From Cohaesibacter marisflavi (GTDB taxonomy: Bacteria > Pseudomonadota > Alphaproteobacteria > Rhizobiales > Cohaesibacteraceae), in the NCBI RefSeq assembly GCF_900115225.1, contig NZ_FOVR01000008.1, forward strand, positions 124,001 to 188,000: a DNA stretch of 64,000 nt, in the 5' to 3' direction. The position numbers and the translations under genes are program-made. Under the pieces are notes generated by a model. The model was not told the origin of the DNA, made no database searches, and was given only the letters and a program-made list of their open reading frames with translations. Positions 54,204 through 63,568 of the stretch are shown here, one piece after another. Position 1 is the first letter of the stretch. Every line of letters starts with the position of its first letter.

Positions 54204-55553
54204 CTATTTGTTCCCCTCGCTAGGCGCTTTGCCAGAGGCTTCAGCCATTACACGTTCCAGAAGCTTCTTGTCCGGTTTTGGCCCGACTAGCATGCCGTCC
54301 ACCGGTGCAGGCAGGTCGGATACGACCACCTTGTCATTTGGTTCAAGACCTGACATCAGAACCGCAATGTCGCCCTGAATATAAGCCACCTTGACCGGCT
54401 TGAAATGCAGACGCTTTTCAGCGTCCACAACCATCACCTTGCCTTTGCGAATGGCTGATGCGGGAACGGCAATCTTGTCTTTCTTGGGTTGCCCCTGAAG
54501 GATGACTTCCACGGCGGTATCTTTGACCAAAGGTGGTTTTTGGCCCGGAGTTGCCTGACCATACGGGTCTGTAACGGTCAACACGATGCCGCGGGTTCTG
54601 GTTTTGGGGTTCATGACCGCCGAAACGCGGTCGACCTTGGCATCCCACAGGATATCTTTTTTCGGTGTGCGCAGGATCACCTTGGCTTTCAAGGCGTCAT
54701 GTCTCTGCGATAGTCCGCCTCCCTCTGCAAGAGCTTCCAATGGAGCCCCCTCCTCGCCAGCTTTGCCAAAGAGTGGATTGAGCGCGCCAATGGGGAATTG
54801 CGCGACGATTTCCGCAATGGCTATACTATCCCCCGAGAAAAGCTGTTGGCCCTTGTTTACATATTGGCCGACGGCGATATCTACGCTTTCGAGCCGCACG
54901 TCGAAGGGGGCTTTCAGCTCGGTGCGCTCCCGGTTGAGTGCAGCAATTTCGCGCTGTTGCAGCAGCACTTTGCGTTCAGCCTCATTCAATTTGAGCGCGC
55001 TCAACAAAGACTGCACCTTGGCATCCTGCGTCAGCAGTGCTCGCTCTGCGGTGTCTACAATCGATTGGGACGCCGAGCCACGTGAAAGCAATTCGGTTTT
55101 GCGAGCCAGATCTTCCTTGAGCAAAGCAAGAGAGCGTTCCTCGATCTTTAATGATACCTTCGTGGTTTCATCTTTTGCATCAAGGGCTTCGCTTTGAGCG
55201 TCTATCTGAGCCAGGGCTAGGTCATATTCACGTTCGTCGATACGAAGAAGACAGGTTCCCGCTGCAATGAGCAAACCGTCACGGAGTTTTTCTGAAGTCC
55301 AGATTACCGGACCTGCAACTTGCGCCACGGCATCCCATGTGCGGCTGGGCTGCACCTTGCCAAAGCCTGATATGGAAGGAATTGCGGAGACGGGTTTGGC
55401 GGCAATCACTTTGACCGGTGTTGCTTTTTCCTGTTTATCGGTTGCTGCCCTTGGAGGCTTGGCCGCTTGGCTGAAAAACATGAAAAGAGCGATTGCTATC
55501 AAGATGGGCGGAAGAACAAGAGTCTTTTTCAGAATGTTCATGGCGAGGCTCAT
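54204..55553 (-). CDS. efflux RND transporter periplasmic adaptor subunit (second system)
   Basis: A 449-residue membrane fusion protein. An N-terminal anchor (LVLPPILIAIALFMFFSQA) precedes the barrel-sandwich halves and a long coiled-coil hairpin (about residues 115-215: ERSLALLKEDLARKTELLSR, ERKVLLQQREIAALNRER). The C-terminal beta domain includes VDAEKRLHFKPVKVAYIQGD. Two ATGs four codons apart are possible; the first is kept. It is the first gene of a two-gene efflux operon, with a 215-bp upstream region next to the LysR gene end. Confidence 0.92.
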   Translation of the reverse strand: MSLAMNILKKTLVLPPILIAIALFMFFSQAAKPPRAATDKQEKATPVKVIAAKPVSAIPSISGFGKVQPSRTWDAVAQVAGPVIWTSEKLRDGLLIAAGTCLLRIDEREYDLALAQIDAQSEALDAKDETTKVSLKIEERSLALLKEDLARKTELLSRGSASQSIVDTAERALLTQDAKVQSLLSALKLNEAERKVLLQQREIAALNRERTELKAPFDVRLESVDIAVGQYVNKGQQLFSGDSIAIAEIVAQFPIGALNPLFGKAGEEGAPLEALAEGGGLSQRHDALKAKVILRTPKKDILWDAKVDRVSAVMNPKTRTRGIVLTVTDPYGQATPGQKPPLVKDTAVEVILQGQPKKDKIAVPASAIRKGKVMVVDAEKRLHFKPVKVAYIQGDIAVLMSGLEPNDKVVVSDLPAPVDGMLVGPKPDKKLLERVMAEASGKAPSEGNK

Positions 55554-55768
55554 GGTGCTTTCGAAACGGGGAAGAATCAGGACAGAATTTCCTTTAATTC
55601 AATGTTTTGAAAGTAGCTTGCGGTTGAGCCTTTGTACAAGTCGCAAATCTTATCCTATGGTATCCTTTTGTATCCATTGAGGCGAGACGTCGCGGTTTGC
55701 TGCGATATGCAAACGCGCGGCTATGTCGATAGAGATGGGAGTGTTGCAACTTGGAGTTTGTGGATGTT

Positions 55769-56662
55769 CTAGCTGAGGACACTGCGCAAACGCGGTGAGG
55801 CGAAGTCTATGAAACTGCGCAGCTTTTGTGGCACCGGTCGACCGAGATAGATAATGTTGACGGGCCATGGCTGTGGCTCATCTTCCATAAGGATGATTTC
55901 CAAGCGGCCCTCTTTGACTGCTTTGGATACCTGATAGGACAAAACACGCGTTATACCCAATCCGGAAGCGGCGGCTTCGATTGCGGCCTCGGCGGTATTG
56001 ACGCCGAGACGCGTATTGACCGGTACTTGTCTTGCGGATTTGTCTGAACCGAATGACCAGCGGTCTGCGGGCATTAGATTTTCAAATGTGACGCAGGGAT
56101 GAGAGACAAGGTCTTCTGGCGTCTGTGGGTGTCCATGGTTTTGCAGATAGGATGGGCTCGCACAGGCCACTTGTCGCACCTCACCCAATCGGCGCGCGCG
56201 CAAGCTGCTGTCTGGCAAATGGCCAATGCGTATGGCTGCATCTATTTGCTCTTCCTGAAGATTGACACTGCGATCCGTTTGCTCCAGACGCGCCGTTACA
56301 TCCGGGTAGGACGCCAGAAAATCTGTCAGCACCGGCAATATGTGCAAGCGCCCGAACACAATCGGTGCCGTTAGCGTCAAGAGCCCCTTGGGTTCAGAAA
56401 ACTCCCCGGCCGCAGTGCGCTCTGCTTCATCAACTTCCTCAAGAATTTGGCGACAGGCCGCTACATAGGCTGTGCCCTGATCAGTCACTGTCAGGCCACG
56501 GGCCGACCGGTTGAGAATGGTGGTGCCGATACGGCTTTCAAGGTCGGATATCCGACGACTGACCGTTGTGAGTGGCAAACCAAGGCTGCGCGCTGCGGCT
56601 GAGAGACTACCCGCATCAACAACGGCAACGAGAACAGACATGGCGTCAAGACGATCAGACAT
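55769..56662 (-). CDS. LysR family transcriptional regulator
   Basis: A DNA-binding regulator with 297 residues from the ATG giving MSDRLDAMSVLVAVVDAGSL; the frame also allows a TTG ten codons earlier. The N-terminal winged helix-turn-helix reads SLSAAARSLGLPLTTVSRRI. The effector-binding domain follows (LTAPIVFGRLHILPVLTDFL). It is divergent from the AhpD-like gene with about 110 bases between starts, the classic geometry for LysR control of its neighbour. Confidence 0.93.
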   Translation of the reverse strand: MSDRLDAMSVLVAVVDAGSLSAAARSLGLPLTTVSRRISDLESRIGTTILNRSARGLTVTDQGTAYVAACRQILEEVDEAERTAAGEFSEPKGLLTLTAPIVFGRLHILPVLTDFLASYPDVTARLEQTDRSVNLQEEQIDAAIRIGHLPDSSLRARRLGEVRQVACASPSYLQNHGHPQTPEDLVSHPCVTFENLMPADRWSFGSDKSARQVPVNTRLGVNTAEAAIEAAASGLGITRVLSYQVSKAVKEGRLEIILMEDEPQPWPVNIIYLGRPVPQKLRSFIDFASPRLRSVLS

Positions 56663-56775
56663 GTTTCCAAATTCCGGAAGGTTTCCTTCCAATCTTATTG
56701 TCTTATCAAATAAATTGGAAGCCCTATTTTGACTGCATCGAAAGCAAACGCGATACTAACAAAGGAGAAACAAAC

Positions 56776-57324
56776 ATGTCTCGCATACCATACCCATCCA
56801 CGATTGATGCAGCCCCAGAAGCGTCTCGCCCCCTTCTTGAACAAGTAACCAAGCAGTTGGGCAGCGCGCCGAACCTCTTCCGTCTTGCAGGGGTAAACCC
56901 TGCTGCTCTTGAAGGCTATCTTGGTCTTTTCGGTGCGTTGGGCAAAGGACAGTTGCCTGCGGCCACTCGTGAGCGGATTGCGCTGGCTATCTCCGAGTTT
57001 AACGGCTGCGGCTATTGCCTTTCGGCTCACACCTATCTGGCAACCAACATTGCCAAGCTGCCAGCCGAAGAGATTTCCGCAAACCGTCAAGGGCGCTCCA
57101 CTGATGCAAAGGCAAATGCCGCTATCGTCTTTGCTTTGGCAGTTGCCAAAAACCGCGGTCACATCGCGGATTCCGATCTGGCCGCTGTCCGCGCTGCTGG
57201 CTACGACAATGCTCAGGTTATCGAAATTGTCCTGCATGTCGCGTTCAATATCTGGACCAACTATCTCAACGAAGTCGCCAAAACAGAGATCGACTTCCCA
57301 GTGGCAGAAGGCGTCGCCGCCTAA
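56776..57324 (+). CDS. AhpD-like carboxymuconolactone decarboxylase family protein
   Basis: A 182-residue alkyl-hydroperoxidase-type protein. The ATG at 56776 follows AAAGGAG; the longer open frame upstream belongs to the LysR promoter region. The redox signature [12 protein letters not shown] places Cys78 and Cys81 in a CxxC followed by His85, as in AhpD, so a peroxidase or thiol-redox function is likely rather than decarboxylation. It is divergent from the LysR regulator and followed by its own terminator 13 bases past the stop. Confidence 0.9.
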   Translation: MSRIPYPSTIDAAPEASRPLLEQVTKQLGSAPNLFRLAGVNPAALEGYLGLFGALGKGQLPAATRERIALAISEFNGCGYCLSAHTYLATNIAKLPAEEISANRQGRSTDAKANAAIVFALAVAKNRGHIADSDLAAVRAAGYDNAQVIEIVLHVAFNIWTNYLNEVAKTEIDFPVAEGVAA

Positions 57325-57337
57325 TCGGTGCCCAACT

Positions 57338-57368
57338 GGCGGCGTTCCCTGTGTTCGCCGCCTTTTTT
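57338..57368 (+). terminator. Rho-independent terminator after the AhpD-like gene
   Basis: GGCGGCG (57338-57344) and CGCCGCC (57356-57362) with an 11-nt loop, then TTTTTT. It lies 13 bases after the stop and 39 bases before the next start, so it probably reduces transcription of the two downstream genes relative to the first. Confidence 0.85.
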
Positions 57369-57407
57369 CTTCTCCCTATTCTTATCATCTCGCTTGAGGA
57401 GTTTCTC

Positions 57408-57872
57408 ATGAGCCGACCACCCCTACCCCCGTTTTCGCGCAATGATGCTGTTCGAAAAGTCCGTCTGGCCGAAGACGCCTGGAACAGCCGCGACCCCGAA
57501 GCGGTTTCGCTCGCTTATACGCCAGAAAGCCGTTGGCGCAACCGCAGCACATTCCTCAATGGACGCGCGGAGATTGTTGCCTTTCTGAGCGAGAAATGGA
57601 GCAAAGAGCTGGATTATCGCCTGATCAAGGAACTCTGGGCCTTTCAAGGTAACCGGATTGCAGTGCGGTTTGCCTATGAATGGCAGGATAAAACCGGTCA
57701 ATGGACACGGTCCTATGGAAATGAGAACTGGGAATTCGATGAAGAAGGACTGATGGCAGTGCGCTTTGCCTGCATCAATGACCTGCCCATCAAGGAAACG
57801 GATCGTCTTTTCCGTTGGCCACTGGGGCGTCGGCCTGATGATCATCCATCCCTTGCTGCGCTGGGGCTGTAA
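57408..57872 (+). CDS. DUF1348 / NTF2-like family protein
   Basis: A 154-residue protein of the DUF1348 branch of the NTF2-like (cystatin-like cone) fold. The ATG at 57408 has TGAGGAG upstream. Landmarks are [39 protein letters not shown] and [23 protein letters not shown]2-like proteins bind small hydrophobic ligands or act as isomerases or hydratases; no substrate can be assigned. It is the middle gene of a plus-strand trio opposite the LysR regulator; the stop is one base before the next ATG. Confidence 0.88.
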   Translation: MSRPPLPPFSRNDAVRKVRLAEDAWNSRDPEAVSLAYTPESRWRNRSTFLNGRAEIVAFLSEKWSKELDYRLIKELWAFQGNRIAVRFAYEWQDKTGQWTRSYGNENWEFDEEGLMAVRFACINDLPIKETDRLFRWPLGRRPDDHPSLAALGL

Positions 57873-57873
57873 G

Positions 57874-58488
57874 ATGATCCCTCATGGTTTCACACCTAGT
57901 GATGTGGCGTTTTCATGCGCGGTAAAAGCCACACAAGAGGCGAAGGGCTCGCGAGAGCTCTATGCCCGTATGGAACAAAAGCGCCCATGGTCCGAACGAG
58001 TGACGCCGGAACTGGAGCGTTTCATATCGCAGCAGACGAGCTTTTTCCTTGGCACAGCCAATGCTCAGGGCCAACCTTATATTCAGCATCGGGGCGGGCC
58101 CGCTGGATTTCTGCAAGTGCTCACCGATACCCGACTTGCTTTTGCCGATCTGGCTGGAAACAGGCAATATATCACGCTTGGCAATCTTTCGGAAAATCAG
58201 CAAGCCTATCTGTTTTTGATCGACTACCAAGAAGCGCGGCGTATCAAGCTTTGGGGCACGGCAAGAGTGGTGGAAGATGATGAAGCGCTGCTGGATCAGC
58301 TCAAAATGGCGGAGAGCAAGGGGCGACCTGAGCGGGTTATCCTGTTTGATCTTATCGCGTGGGACGTCAATTGTCCGCAGCATATTCCTCGCAAGATGGA
58401 CACAGACAAAGTGTCTGAACTGCTTGCGGAGCGGGACGTGCGCATTGCAGATCTTGAAGCGCGGCTTGCGCGACGCGATGCGCGTTAA
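57874..58488 (+). CDS. pyridoxamine 5'-phosphate oxidase-family (FMN split-barrel) protein
   Basis: A 204-residue flavin-reductase-like protein. The ATG at 57874 lies one base after the previous stop; earlier in-frame starts would overlap that gene. The split-barrel core is visible in FISQQTSFFLGTANAQGQPY, IQHRGGPAGFLQVLTD and YITLGNLSENQQAYLFLIDY, then RIKLWGTARVVEDD. Its C-terminus is a charged helix (ELLAERDVRIADLEARLARR). It is a probable FMN-binding oxidoreductase of unknown substrate. It overlaps the acyltransferase stop by 4 bases in convergent orientation. Confidence 0.87.
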   Translation: MIPHGFTPSDVAFSCAVKATQEAKGSRELYARMEQKRPWSERVTPELERFISQQTSFFLGTANAQGQPYIQHRGGPAGFLQVLTDTRLAFADLAGNRQYITLGNLSENQQAYLFLIDYQEARRIKLWGTARVVEDDEALLDQLKMAESKGRPERVILFDLIAWDVNCPQHIPRKMDTDKVSELLAERDVRIADLEARLARRDAR

Positions 58489-60497
58489 TTCAGGGCTCTA
58501 TGGCTTGAGCGCATCGCCGCGATGATATCGGGCAAGATGAGATCAACCCCAAGATTGCTTAGGTGATCATCATCAATATAAAGCGGTCTTTTCCCCTCTA
58601 CCACCGCGCATGCGCCTTGAGAACAAAACCTCTCATGAGGATAAACAACGGTAACGTCGGGTCTTTTGGCCAACCGCTCCAGGGCCTGGAGTGTTTTGGC
58701 CTGTCGCTTGTCAAATGCTTCTCGCTTAGAGATGGGCAACAGGAAGTCGAGATTTGTTGAGCGAATAAGCATCTCGGGTACGTTATAGTCGATCTCGGGC
58801 ACGGGGCCGACAATGACGACATGAGCACCCAGATCTGTAAAATTGGCTACGGTGCGCGCCAAGGCATCGTTGAAATTGATTTTCTGGCCATTGTTCTTGT
58901 CGTCGAACAGCGGTGTAGGCAAGCCCCCATCGCCGGGCGAAACCATATCCGAGGCATAGTTGCCCCAGCGGGTGGAGAGTACAACAAGTGGCACCTTTTT
59001 CGCTTTTACGACTTCCTGTAAATAGTGTCCCAGTTGTGCGCATTCCTCGCGGTTTTTCAGCTTTGATATATGAACGTCCAGTAGCGCCGGACAGGCTGGC
59101 ATCACGGCCAATATGCCACTCATACCAAGCTTATTAAGGTCAGGCTTGAGTTCATGCCAAAGCATTCCTGCATGGCTATCGCCCCACATGATGAACAGCT
59201 CATTGTTGCTTGCGCCCTCAGTCTGACATGAAGAGATCGCCGCTTTGCGCATGCTGTGCAATCCTTCAATCGGTGTACAAGACGGAACCGGGGAGCCCTT
59301 ATTTTCAACCTGATAATAGATCTCTTGTGCTGGCGGGTTCAACCGCTGCGGAATACCCTTCAAATTGATCACGATACCGGCTATCAGGCACAGGGCAGCT
59401 AGTATTGCCCCCATCCCGCCAAGGGCCAGACTATGGCGACGCCCTTCACGCGCTCGCCGTAAGGGGGTTTCTATGAATTTCCAGCTGAGAAAAGACAAGC
59501 CGGTGGCAAGCAGGAACAGAACGCATTTCTCTGCAAAAACCAGGTCGCGCCCTAGATACAAGGCCGGAAATACGATGATTGGCCAGTGGAACAAATAGAG
59601 CGAATAGGAAATCTGGCCAAAGAACAGTGCTGGAGGAGACGTGACAACCCTTTTGTAAAAACTGCCGTTTCGCGGAACGATTTGCACCAGAACTGCCGTT
59701 GCCGAGACGGGCAACAAAGCGACAAGGCCGGGGAACGTGGTGTTCTCATCTATGAGCGTTACGGATGCAACAAGGCCAATGATTGCCGAATAGGTCAAGA
59801 CAGCTGACAGCGCTTTGCCCGGCTTGAAGCGACCGTCCCAATAGGCGATCAGCCCACCAACACCAATTTCCCAGAAGCGTGTGATGGGCATATAGAAGGC
59901 AAAGTTGCTGTCAAAAAGCAAATAGACGGTAAGCACATTGCTGATGAAGGAAATAGCGAGCAAGGCCAGCAGAACCATCAGAATAGCTTTGGAACGATTG
60001 GTCGCAAAGCGTGCCGATAGCAGCAGCAACAGGGGAATGAGGAGGTAGAATTGGAACTCTACACCGAGCGACCATGTGTGTAGCAACGGGATGGTTCTGG
60101 CCGCTGCGGCAAAATAGTCCAGACGATCATTGAAATAGATATTGGAGCCGGAAAATAACGCAGCAACGGATGATTCCGCCAGTGAAACAAACTCCTTGGG
60201 CGTGTTGATGATGAAGCCAACCGCCAGCGCGAGGGCGACAACCAAAATCAGCGCAGGATAGATCCTGCGGATGCGCCGGTCGTAAAAGCCTGCAAGCGAG
60301 AATTTCCCATCGATAATGTCTGGCAGCATGCTGCGCAGAATGACATATCCGGAAATAACATAAAAAACATCTACCCCAACGAAGCCACCAGGAATGAAGG
60401 CAAAGTTGAGATGGAACAGGAAGACTGAAAGCACCGCGAATGCCCGTAAACCGTCGATCTCCGTGCGATAGCTGGCGCTTTTGACTGGGTCTTTCAT
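58485..60497 (-). CDS. acyltransferase 3 / SGNH-domain O-acyltransferase
   Basis: A 670-residue inner-membrane enzyme of the OafA type that acylates surface polysaccharide or peptidoglycan. About ten membrane helices make the acyltransferase-3 domain (residues 10-360), beginning YRTEIDGLRAFAVLSVFLFH with the catalytic-type His. The C-terminal periplasmic SGNH domain has the nucleophile motif FIMWGDSHAGMLWHE and the closing DDDHLSNLG with Asp and His. It overlaps the preceding convergent gene by 4 bases. No other glycan genes are adjacent, so the target is unknown. Confidence 0.93.
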   Translation of the reverse strand: MKDPVKSASYRTEIDGLRAFAVLSVFLFHLNFAFIPGGFVGVDVFYVISGYVILRSMLPDIIDGKFSLAGFYDRRIRRIYPALILVVALALAVGFIINTPKEFVSLAESSVAALFSGSNIYFNDRLDYFAAAARTIPLLHTWSLGVEFQFYLLIPLLLLLSARFATNRSKAILMVLLALLAISFISNVLTVYLLFDSNFAFYMPITRFWEIGVGGLIAYWDGRFKPGKALSAVLTYSAIIGLVASVTLIDENTTFPGLVALLPVSATAVLVQIVPRNGSFYKRVVTSPPALFFGQISYSLYLFHWPIIVFPALYLGRDLVFAEKCVLFLLATGLSFLSWKFIETPLRRAREGRRHSLALGGMGAILAALCLIAGIVINLKGIPQRLNPPAQEIYYQVENKGSPVPSCTPIEGLHSMRKAAISSCQTEGASNNELFIMWGDSHAGMLWHELKPDLNKLGMSGILAVMPACPALLDVHISKLKNREECAQLGHYLQEVVKAKKVPLVVLSTRWGNYASDMVSPGDGGLPTPLFDDKNNGQKINFNDALARTVANFTDLGAHVVIVGPVPEIDYNVPEMLIRSTNLDFLLPISKREAFDKRQAKTLQALERLAKRPDVTVVYPHERFCSQGACAVVEGKRPLYIDDDHLSNLGVDLILPDIIAAMRSSHRALN

Positions 60498-60682
60498 CGC
60501 TTATCTGGTCCGTGCATTTGGGTCTGTTGGTCTGTTTGTTGCAGAAACTATTGGAAACACCAAATCAAGTAAAGCAATTGCTGATTAGCAACAGATAGGC
60601 GTGAAAAATCCACCTCCTTTTTCGAGAGAAAGAAGGAGAGATCGAGGCGTTTATGGCACCGTGATTTTATGAAATGAGAGCG

Positions 60683-60724
60683 CGCTTGTTGACAGCGATC
60701 TATTGCCATCTCTGTCAACAAGCG
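60683..60724 (-). terminator. hairpin after the RTX gene
   Basis: CGCTTGTTGACAG (60683-60695) and CTGTCAACAAGCG (60712-60724) form a perfect 13-bp stem with a 16-nt loop, 24 bases past the RTX stop. No T run follows on either strand, so it may act as a 3' stabiliser or Rho-linked terminator. Confidence 0.55.
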
Positions 60725-60748
60725 ACAGACACGTCGGGTTACGACGGG

Positions 60749-63568
60749 TTACAATGTGATATCCAATCCATCGAGTGAAGTCAGATTGACCAACTCAATT
60801 TCGAAGTCGGCAACAGCATCGCCGTTATTGTCCGCGAAAAGCATGATGCTTGAGCCCGAGGTCTGGATCCAGACAGCGTTGGCGCTAGCTCCTGCACTGG
60901 AAAATTGGAAGCTATCATTTCCTACCGCCGACAGGTTGGCATCGATGCCAGAGAGATCAATCTGATCTTCCCGGCTCTCGAAGAGGTAGATCATGTCATG
61001 CTGGGCTGCGCCCGCCCGGCTATCATTGATGCTATTGAAGACAAAGGTATCAACGGCATTGTCATTGCCTGCATACATTTTGTCGGCTCCGGCGGAGCCT
61101 ATCAGTCTGTCAGCACCCGCGCCCGCATAGAGCTGATCGTTGCCCAGGCCCCCGTTGAGGATGTCATTGCCATTTCCACCATTGAGTATGTCGTTGCCCT
61201 GATTGCCATTGAGACGATCATTGCCCAACTGCCCGTTGAGACGGTCAAAACCGGTGCCGCCATTAAGAGTGTCGTTTCCTCCCTTGCCATTCAACGTATC
61301 ATTTCCGGCAAGGCCATTAAGGCGGTTGTTACCCATGTTGCCATTCATGATATTGGCTTGCATGTTGCCGGTGCCGTTGATGTTGGCGTTGCCCGACAGG
61401 GTCAGATGCTCGATATACTGACTGTTGGCCTTGAGATTGTAGTTGGTGGTGCTGAAGACACGATCGATTCCCTGCCCGGCGAGCTCGTTTATCTTGTCGT
61501 TATAGGCGTCGACATAATAGCTGTCGTTGCCGCCATTGCCCGACATGGTGTCCAAGCCTGCTCCACCATAGAGGCGGTCATTATGGGCGCCTCCAAACAG
61601 CGTGTCGTTGCCGTTGCCGCCATAGAGCACATCATTGCCATTGCCACCAAACAGGCGGTCATTGCCCTGATTGCCGTTAAGGGTGTCATAGCCATTGTGG
61701 CCATAAAGACGGTCATTGCCGGTGCCTCCTATGAGGGTATCAGCCCCGCCCCTGCCGTAGAGTGAGTCATTTCCCGCGAGGCCATTGAGCCGGTTGTTGC
61801 CCATGTTGCCATTCATGATGTTGGCTTGCATGTTGCCGGTGCCGTTGAAATTGGCGTTACCTGTCAGCGTCAGATGCTCGATATATTGGCTGTTGGCTTT
61901 GAGATTGTAGTTGGATGAACTGAAGACACGGTCGGTGCCTTCTCCGGGCTGTTCGTTGACCTTGTCGCCATAGGCGTTGACGTAATAGATGTCATTGCCC
62001 GCATTGCCTGACATGGTGTCCAGACCGGCTCCGCCATAAATTCGGTCGTTGCCCGCGCCTCCAACAATCGTGTCATTGCCTGCATAACCGAAGATAGTGT
62101 CATTTCCCACGCCGCCAGACAGACTATTGTTTGCCGCATTGCCGCGGATGGTCTGCTTCGTTACATCCGTATTCTGGATGGTAGCAATGCCAGTGGAATC
62201 CGCGCTTCCATTGGCAATGCTGCCATTGGGCGTAACGACGAGAGAGAAGATTTCATCTCCCTCACTGACCGTGTCATTAAGGAGCGTAACGCCAACAGAC
62301 GCGACGGTCTGGCCCGCAAGAAACGTGACCGTTCCGCTTTTGGCAACATAATCCTGTCCAGCCGTCGCAGTCCCGTTTTCCGTGCTGTAACTGAGTGTAA
62401 TATCCGAGCTGGATGGCTGAGAAAGTTGCAGTTCGAAAAACACCTGCTTGCCGCTGGTCGTGCCTTCGCTGACGACCGGATCGGAAACAAACAAAGAGAC
62501 GTCGGTTGCGCTGCCGTCGTCATCCTGAATGATACCTGTGGCAGAAATACTATCTTCGCCGCCAGCCAAAACGGCGTTTGTTGGCTCATACAGAACGACC
62601 GAGAAATTCTCATAATTTTCAACGTCCGAATCCGCCAGAATGGAGATGATTACCTTTTGCTCGGTTTCTCCGGGTGCGAACGTGATCGTATCATACTTGG
62701 TGTAATAGTCGCTCAATGCCGTAGCGCTGCCGTCTTCGCGTGTTGTTGCTCTGACGGTAACGGTGTCGCTGGATGGCTCGGAAAGTGTAACCGTGAAATA
62801 GAGATAGGTCTGGTAGTCTGCTTCTTCCATCACACCGCCGGAAAGGGAAACGACGGGCTGGTTTCCCGACCCAGCATCGTCATCGAGTAGATAGGCAGTG
62901 CCCGTGGAATCCTCGACAGAATTTGCGATGCTAGAGTTTGGTGTGACAACAAGGTTGAAAAACTCATCCCCTTCGGTGGTGGTGTCGCCAGATATATCCA
63001 CTGCAATGGTGGCGACGGTCTGGCCCGCTTGAAAGGTTACTGTTCCGCTTTTGGCGGTATAGTCAACGCCTGCGACAGCAGAGCCATCAACGGTCTGATA
63101 GGCCAGAGAAATACTCGACGTGGGTGCCTCGGAAAGACGGATCTCGAAGACAGCTTGCTTGGTTCCGCTATCCCCTTCATGGATGATCGGGTCAGAGACA
63201 AACAGAGCAAGATCGGAACCGCTGCCATCATTATCCTCGATAATGCCGGTGGCCGTCATGCGATTTTCTCCGCCTGCCAGCGTGGCATTGACAGGGTTGG
63301 TCAGGACAACGGTAAAGTTCTCGTCTGCCTCATCTATAGAGTCGCTTTGAGAAAAAATGTAGAACGTCTTTTCAGTTTCGCCTGCAGCAAACGTCAAGGT
63401 GCCAGAACCGATATTCACGTCGTCCTGAATGCGGGCGCTACCATCTTGCAGTATGCCCCAATCGACGGATACCTCCGAAGTGGATGCTTCCGAGAGGGTG
63501 GCGGTGAAAAGAAAGGGAAATGCTTCTGTGCGAGACAGACTGGCAATGGAGATAATGGGATCCGGCAT
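60749..63568 (-). CDS. Calx-beta / RTX calcium-binding secreted protein
   Basis: A 939-residue, acidic, probably type I-secreted protein. There is no N-terminal signal. Residues 1-470 hold four Calx-beta domains in an A-B-A-B order (for example SGTVTFQAGQTVATIAV and SGTVTFLAGQTVASVGV). Residues 475-840 are RTX nonapeptides (GGxGNDxLx; GGNGNDVLYGGNGNDTLFGG). The last 100 residues (DTFVFNSINDSRAGAAQHDM, REDQIDLSGIDANLS) are the C-terminal domain typical of type I substrates. An adhesin, matrix or enzyme-scaffold role is possible; no catalytic domain is visible. No type I transporter genes are adjacent, but tolC lies at 43.4-44.8 kb. Confidence 0.9.
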   Translation of the reverse strand: MPDPIISIASLSRTEAFPFLFTATLSEASTSEVSVDWGILQDGSARIQDDVNIGSGTLTFAAGETEKTFYIFSQSDSIDEADENFTVVLTNPVNATLAGGENRMTATGIIEDNDGSGSDLALFVSDPIIHEGDSGTKQAVFEIRLSEAPTSSISLAYQTVDGSAVAGVDYTAKSGTVTFQAGQTVATIAVDISGDTTTEGDEFFNLVVTPNSSIANSVEDSTGTAYLLDDDAGSGNQPVVSLSGGVMEEADYQTYLYFTVTLSEPSSDTVTVRATTREDGSATALSDYYTKYDTITFAPGETEQKVIISILADSDVENYENFSVVLYEPTNAVLAGGEDSISATGIIQDDDGSATDVSLFVSDPVVSEGTTSGKQVFFELQLSQPSSSDITLSYSTENGTATAGQDYVAKSGTVTFLAGQTVASVGVTLLNDTVSEGDEIFSLVVTPNGSIANGSADSTGIATIQNTDVTKQTIRGNAANNSLSGGVGNDTIFGYAGNDTIVGGAGNDRIYGGAGLDTMSGNAGNDIYYVNAYGDKVNEQPGEGTDRVFSSSNYNLKANSQYIEHLTLTGNANFNGTGNMQANIMNGNMGNNRLNGLAGNDSLYGRGGADTLIGGTGNDRLYGHNGYDTLNGNQGNDRLFGGNGNDVLYGGNGNDTLFGGAHNDRLYGGAGLDTMSGNGGNDSYYVDAYNDKINELAGQGIDRVFSTTNYNLKANSQYIEHLTLSGNANINGTGNMQANIMNGNMGNNRLNGLAGNDTLNGKGGNDTLNGGTGFDRLNGQLGNDRLNGNQGNDILNGGNGNDILNGGLGNDQLYAGAGADRLIGSAGADKMYAGNDNAVDTFVFNSINDSRAGAAQHDMIYLFESREDQIDLSGIDANLSAVGNDSFQFSSAGASANAVWIQTSGSSIMLFADNNGDAVADFEIELVNLTSLDGLDITL
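61333..61600 (-). repeat. internal RTX duplication, copy near the 3' end
   Basis: This DNA is closely repeated 468 bp (156 codons) away at 61801-62068, for example around the encoded NLKANSQYIEHLTL and NMQANIMNGNMGNNRLNGLA. The two copies are read in the same frame. Confidence 0.8.
61801..62068 (-). repeat. internal RTX duplication, copy near the 5' end
   Basis: Partner of 61333-61600 with an exact 468-bp offset at both ends checked (ccatgttgcc at 61333/61801, and the TCCA at 61551/62019). Differences are mostly third-position changes, so the duplication is not recent. Confidence 0.8.

Noticed and set aside
60610-60636. CTCCTT/AAGGAG hairpin upstream of the acyltransferase as another anti-SD RNA
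   Set aside because: The CCTCC lies mostly in the stem, not an exposed loop, the pairing has a bulge, and there is no associated DUF1127 gene.
60905-61765. 286-codon plus-strand frame rich in VVA/AIE repeats
   Set aside because: It is antisense to the RTX repeats. The glycine-rich repeat DNA keeps the opposite strand free of stops; there is no SD or recognisable domain.
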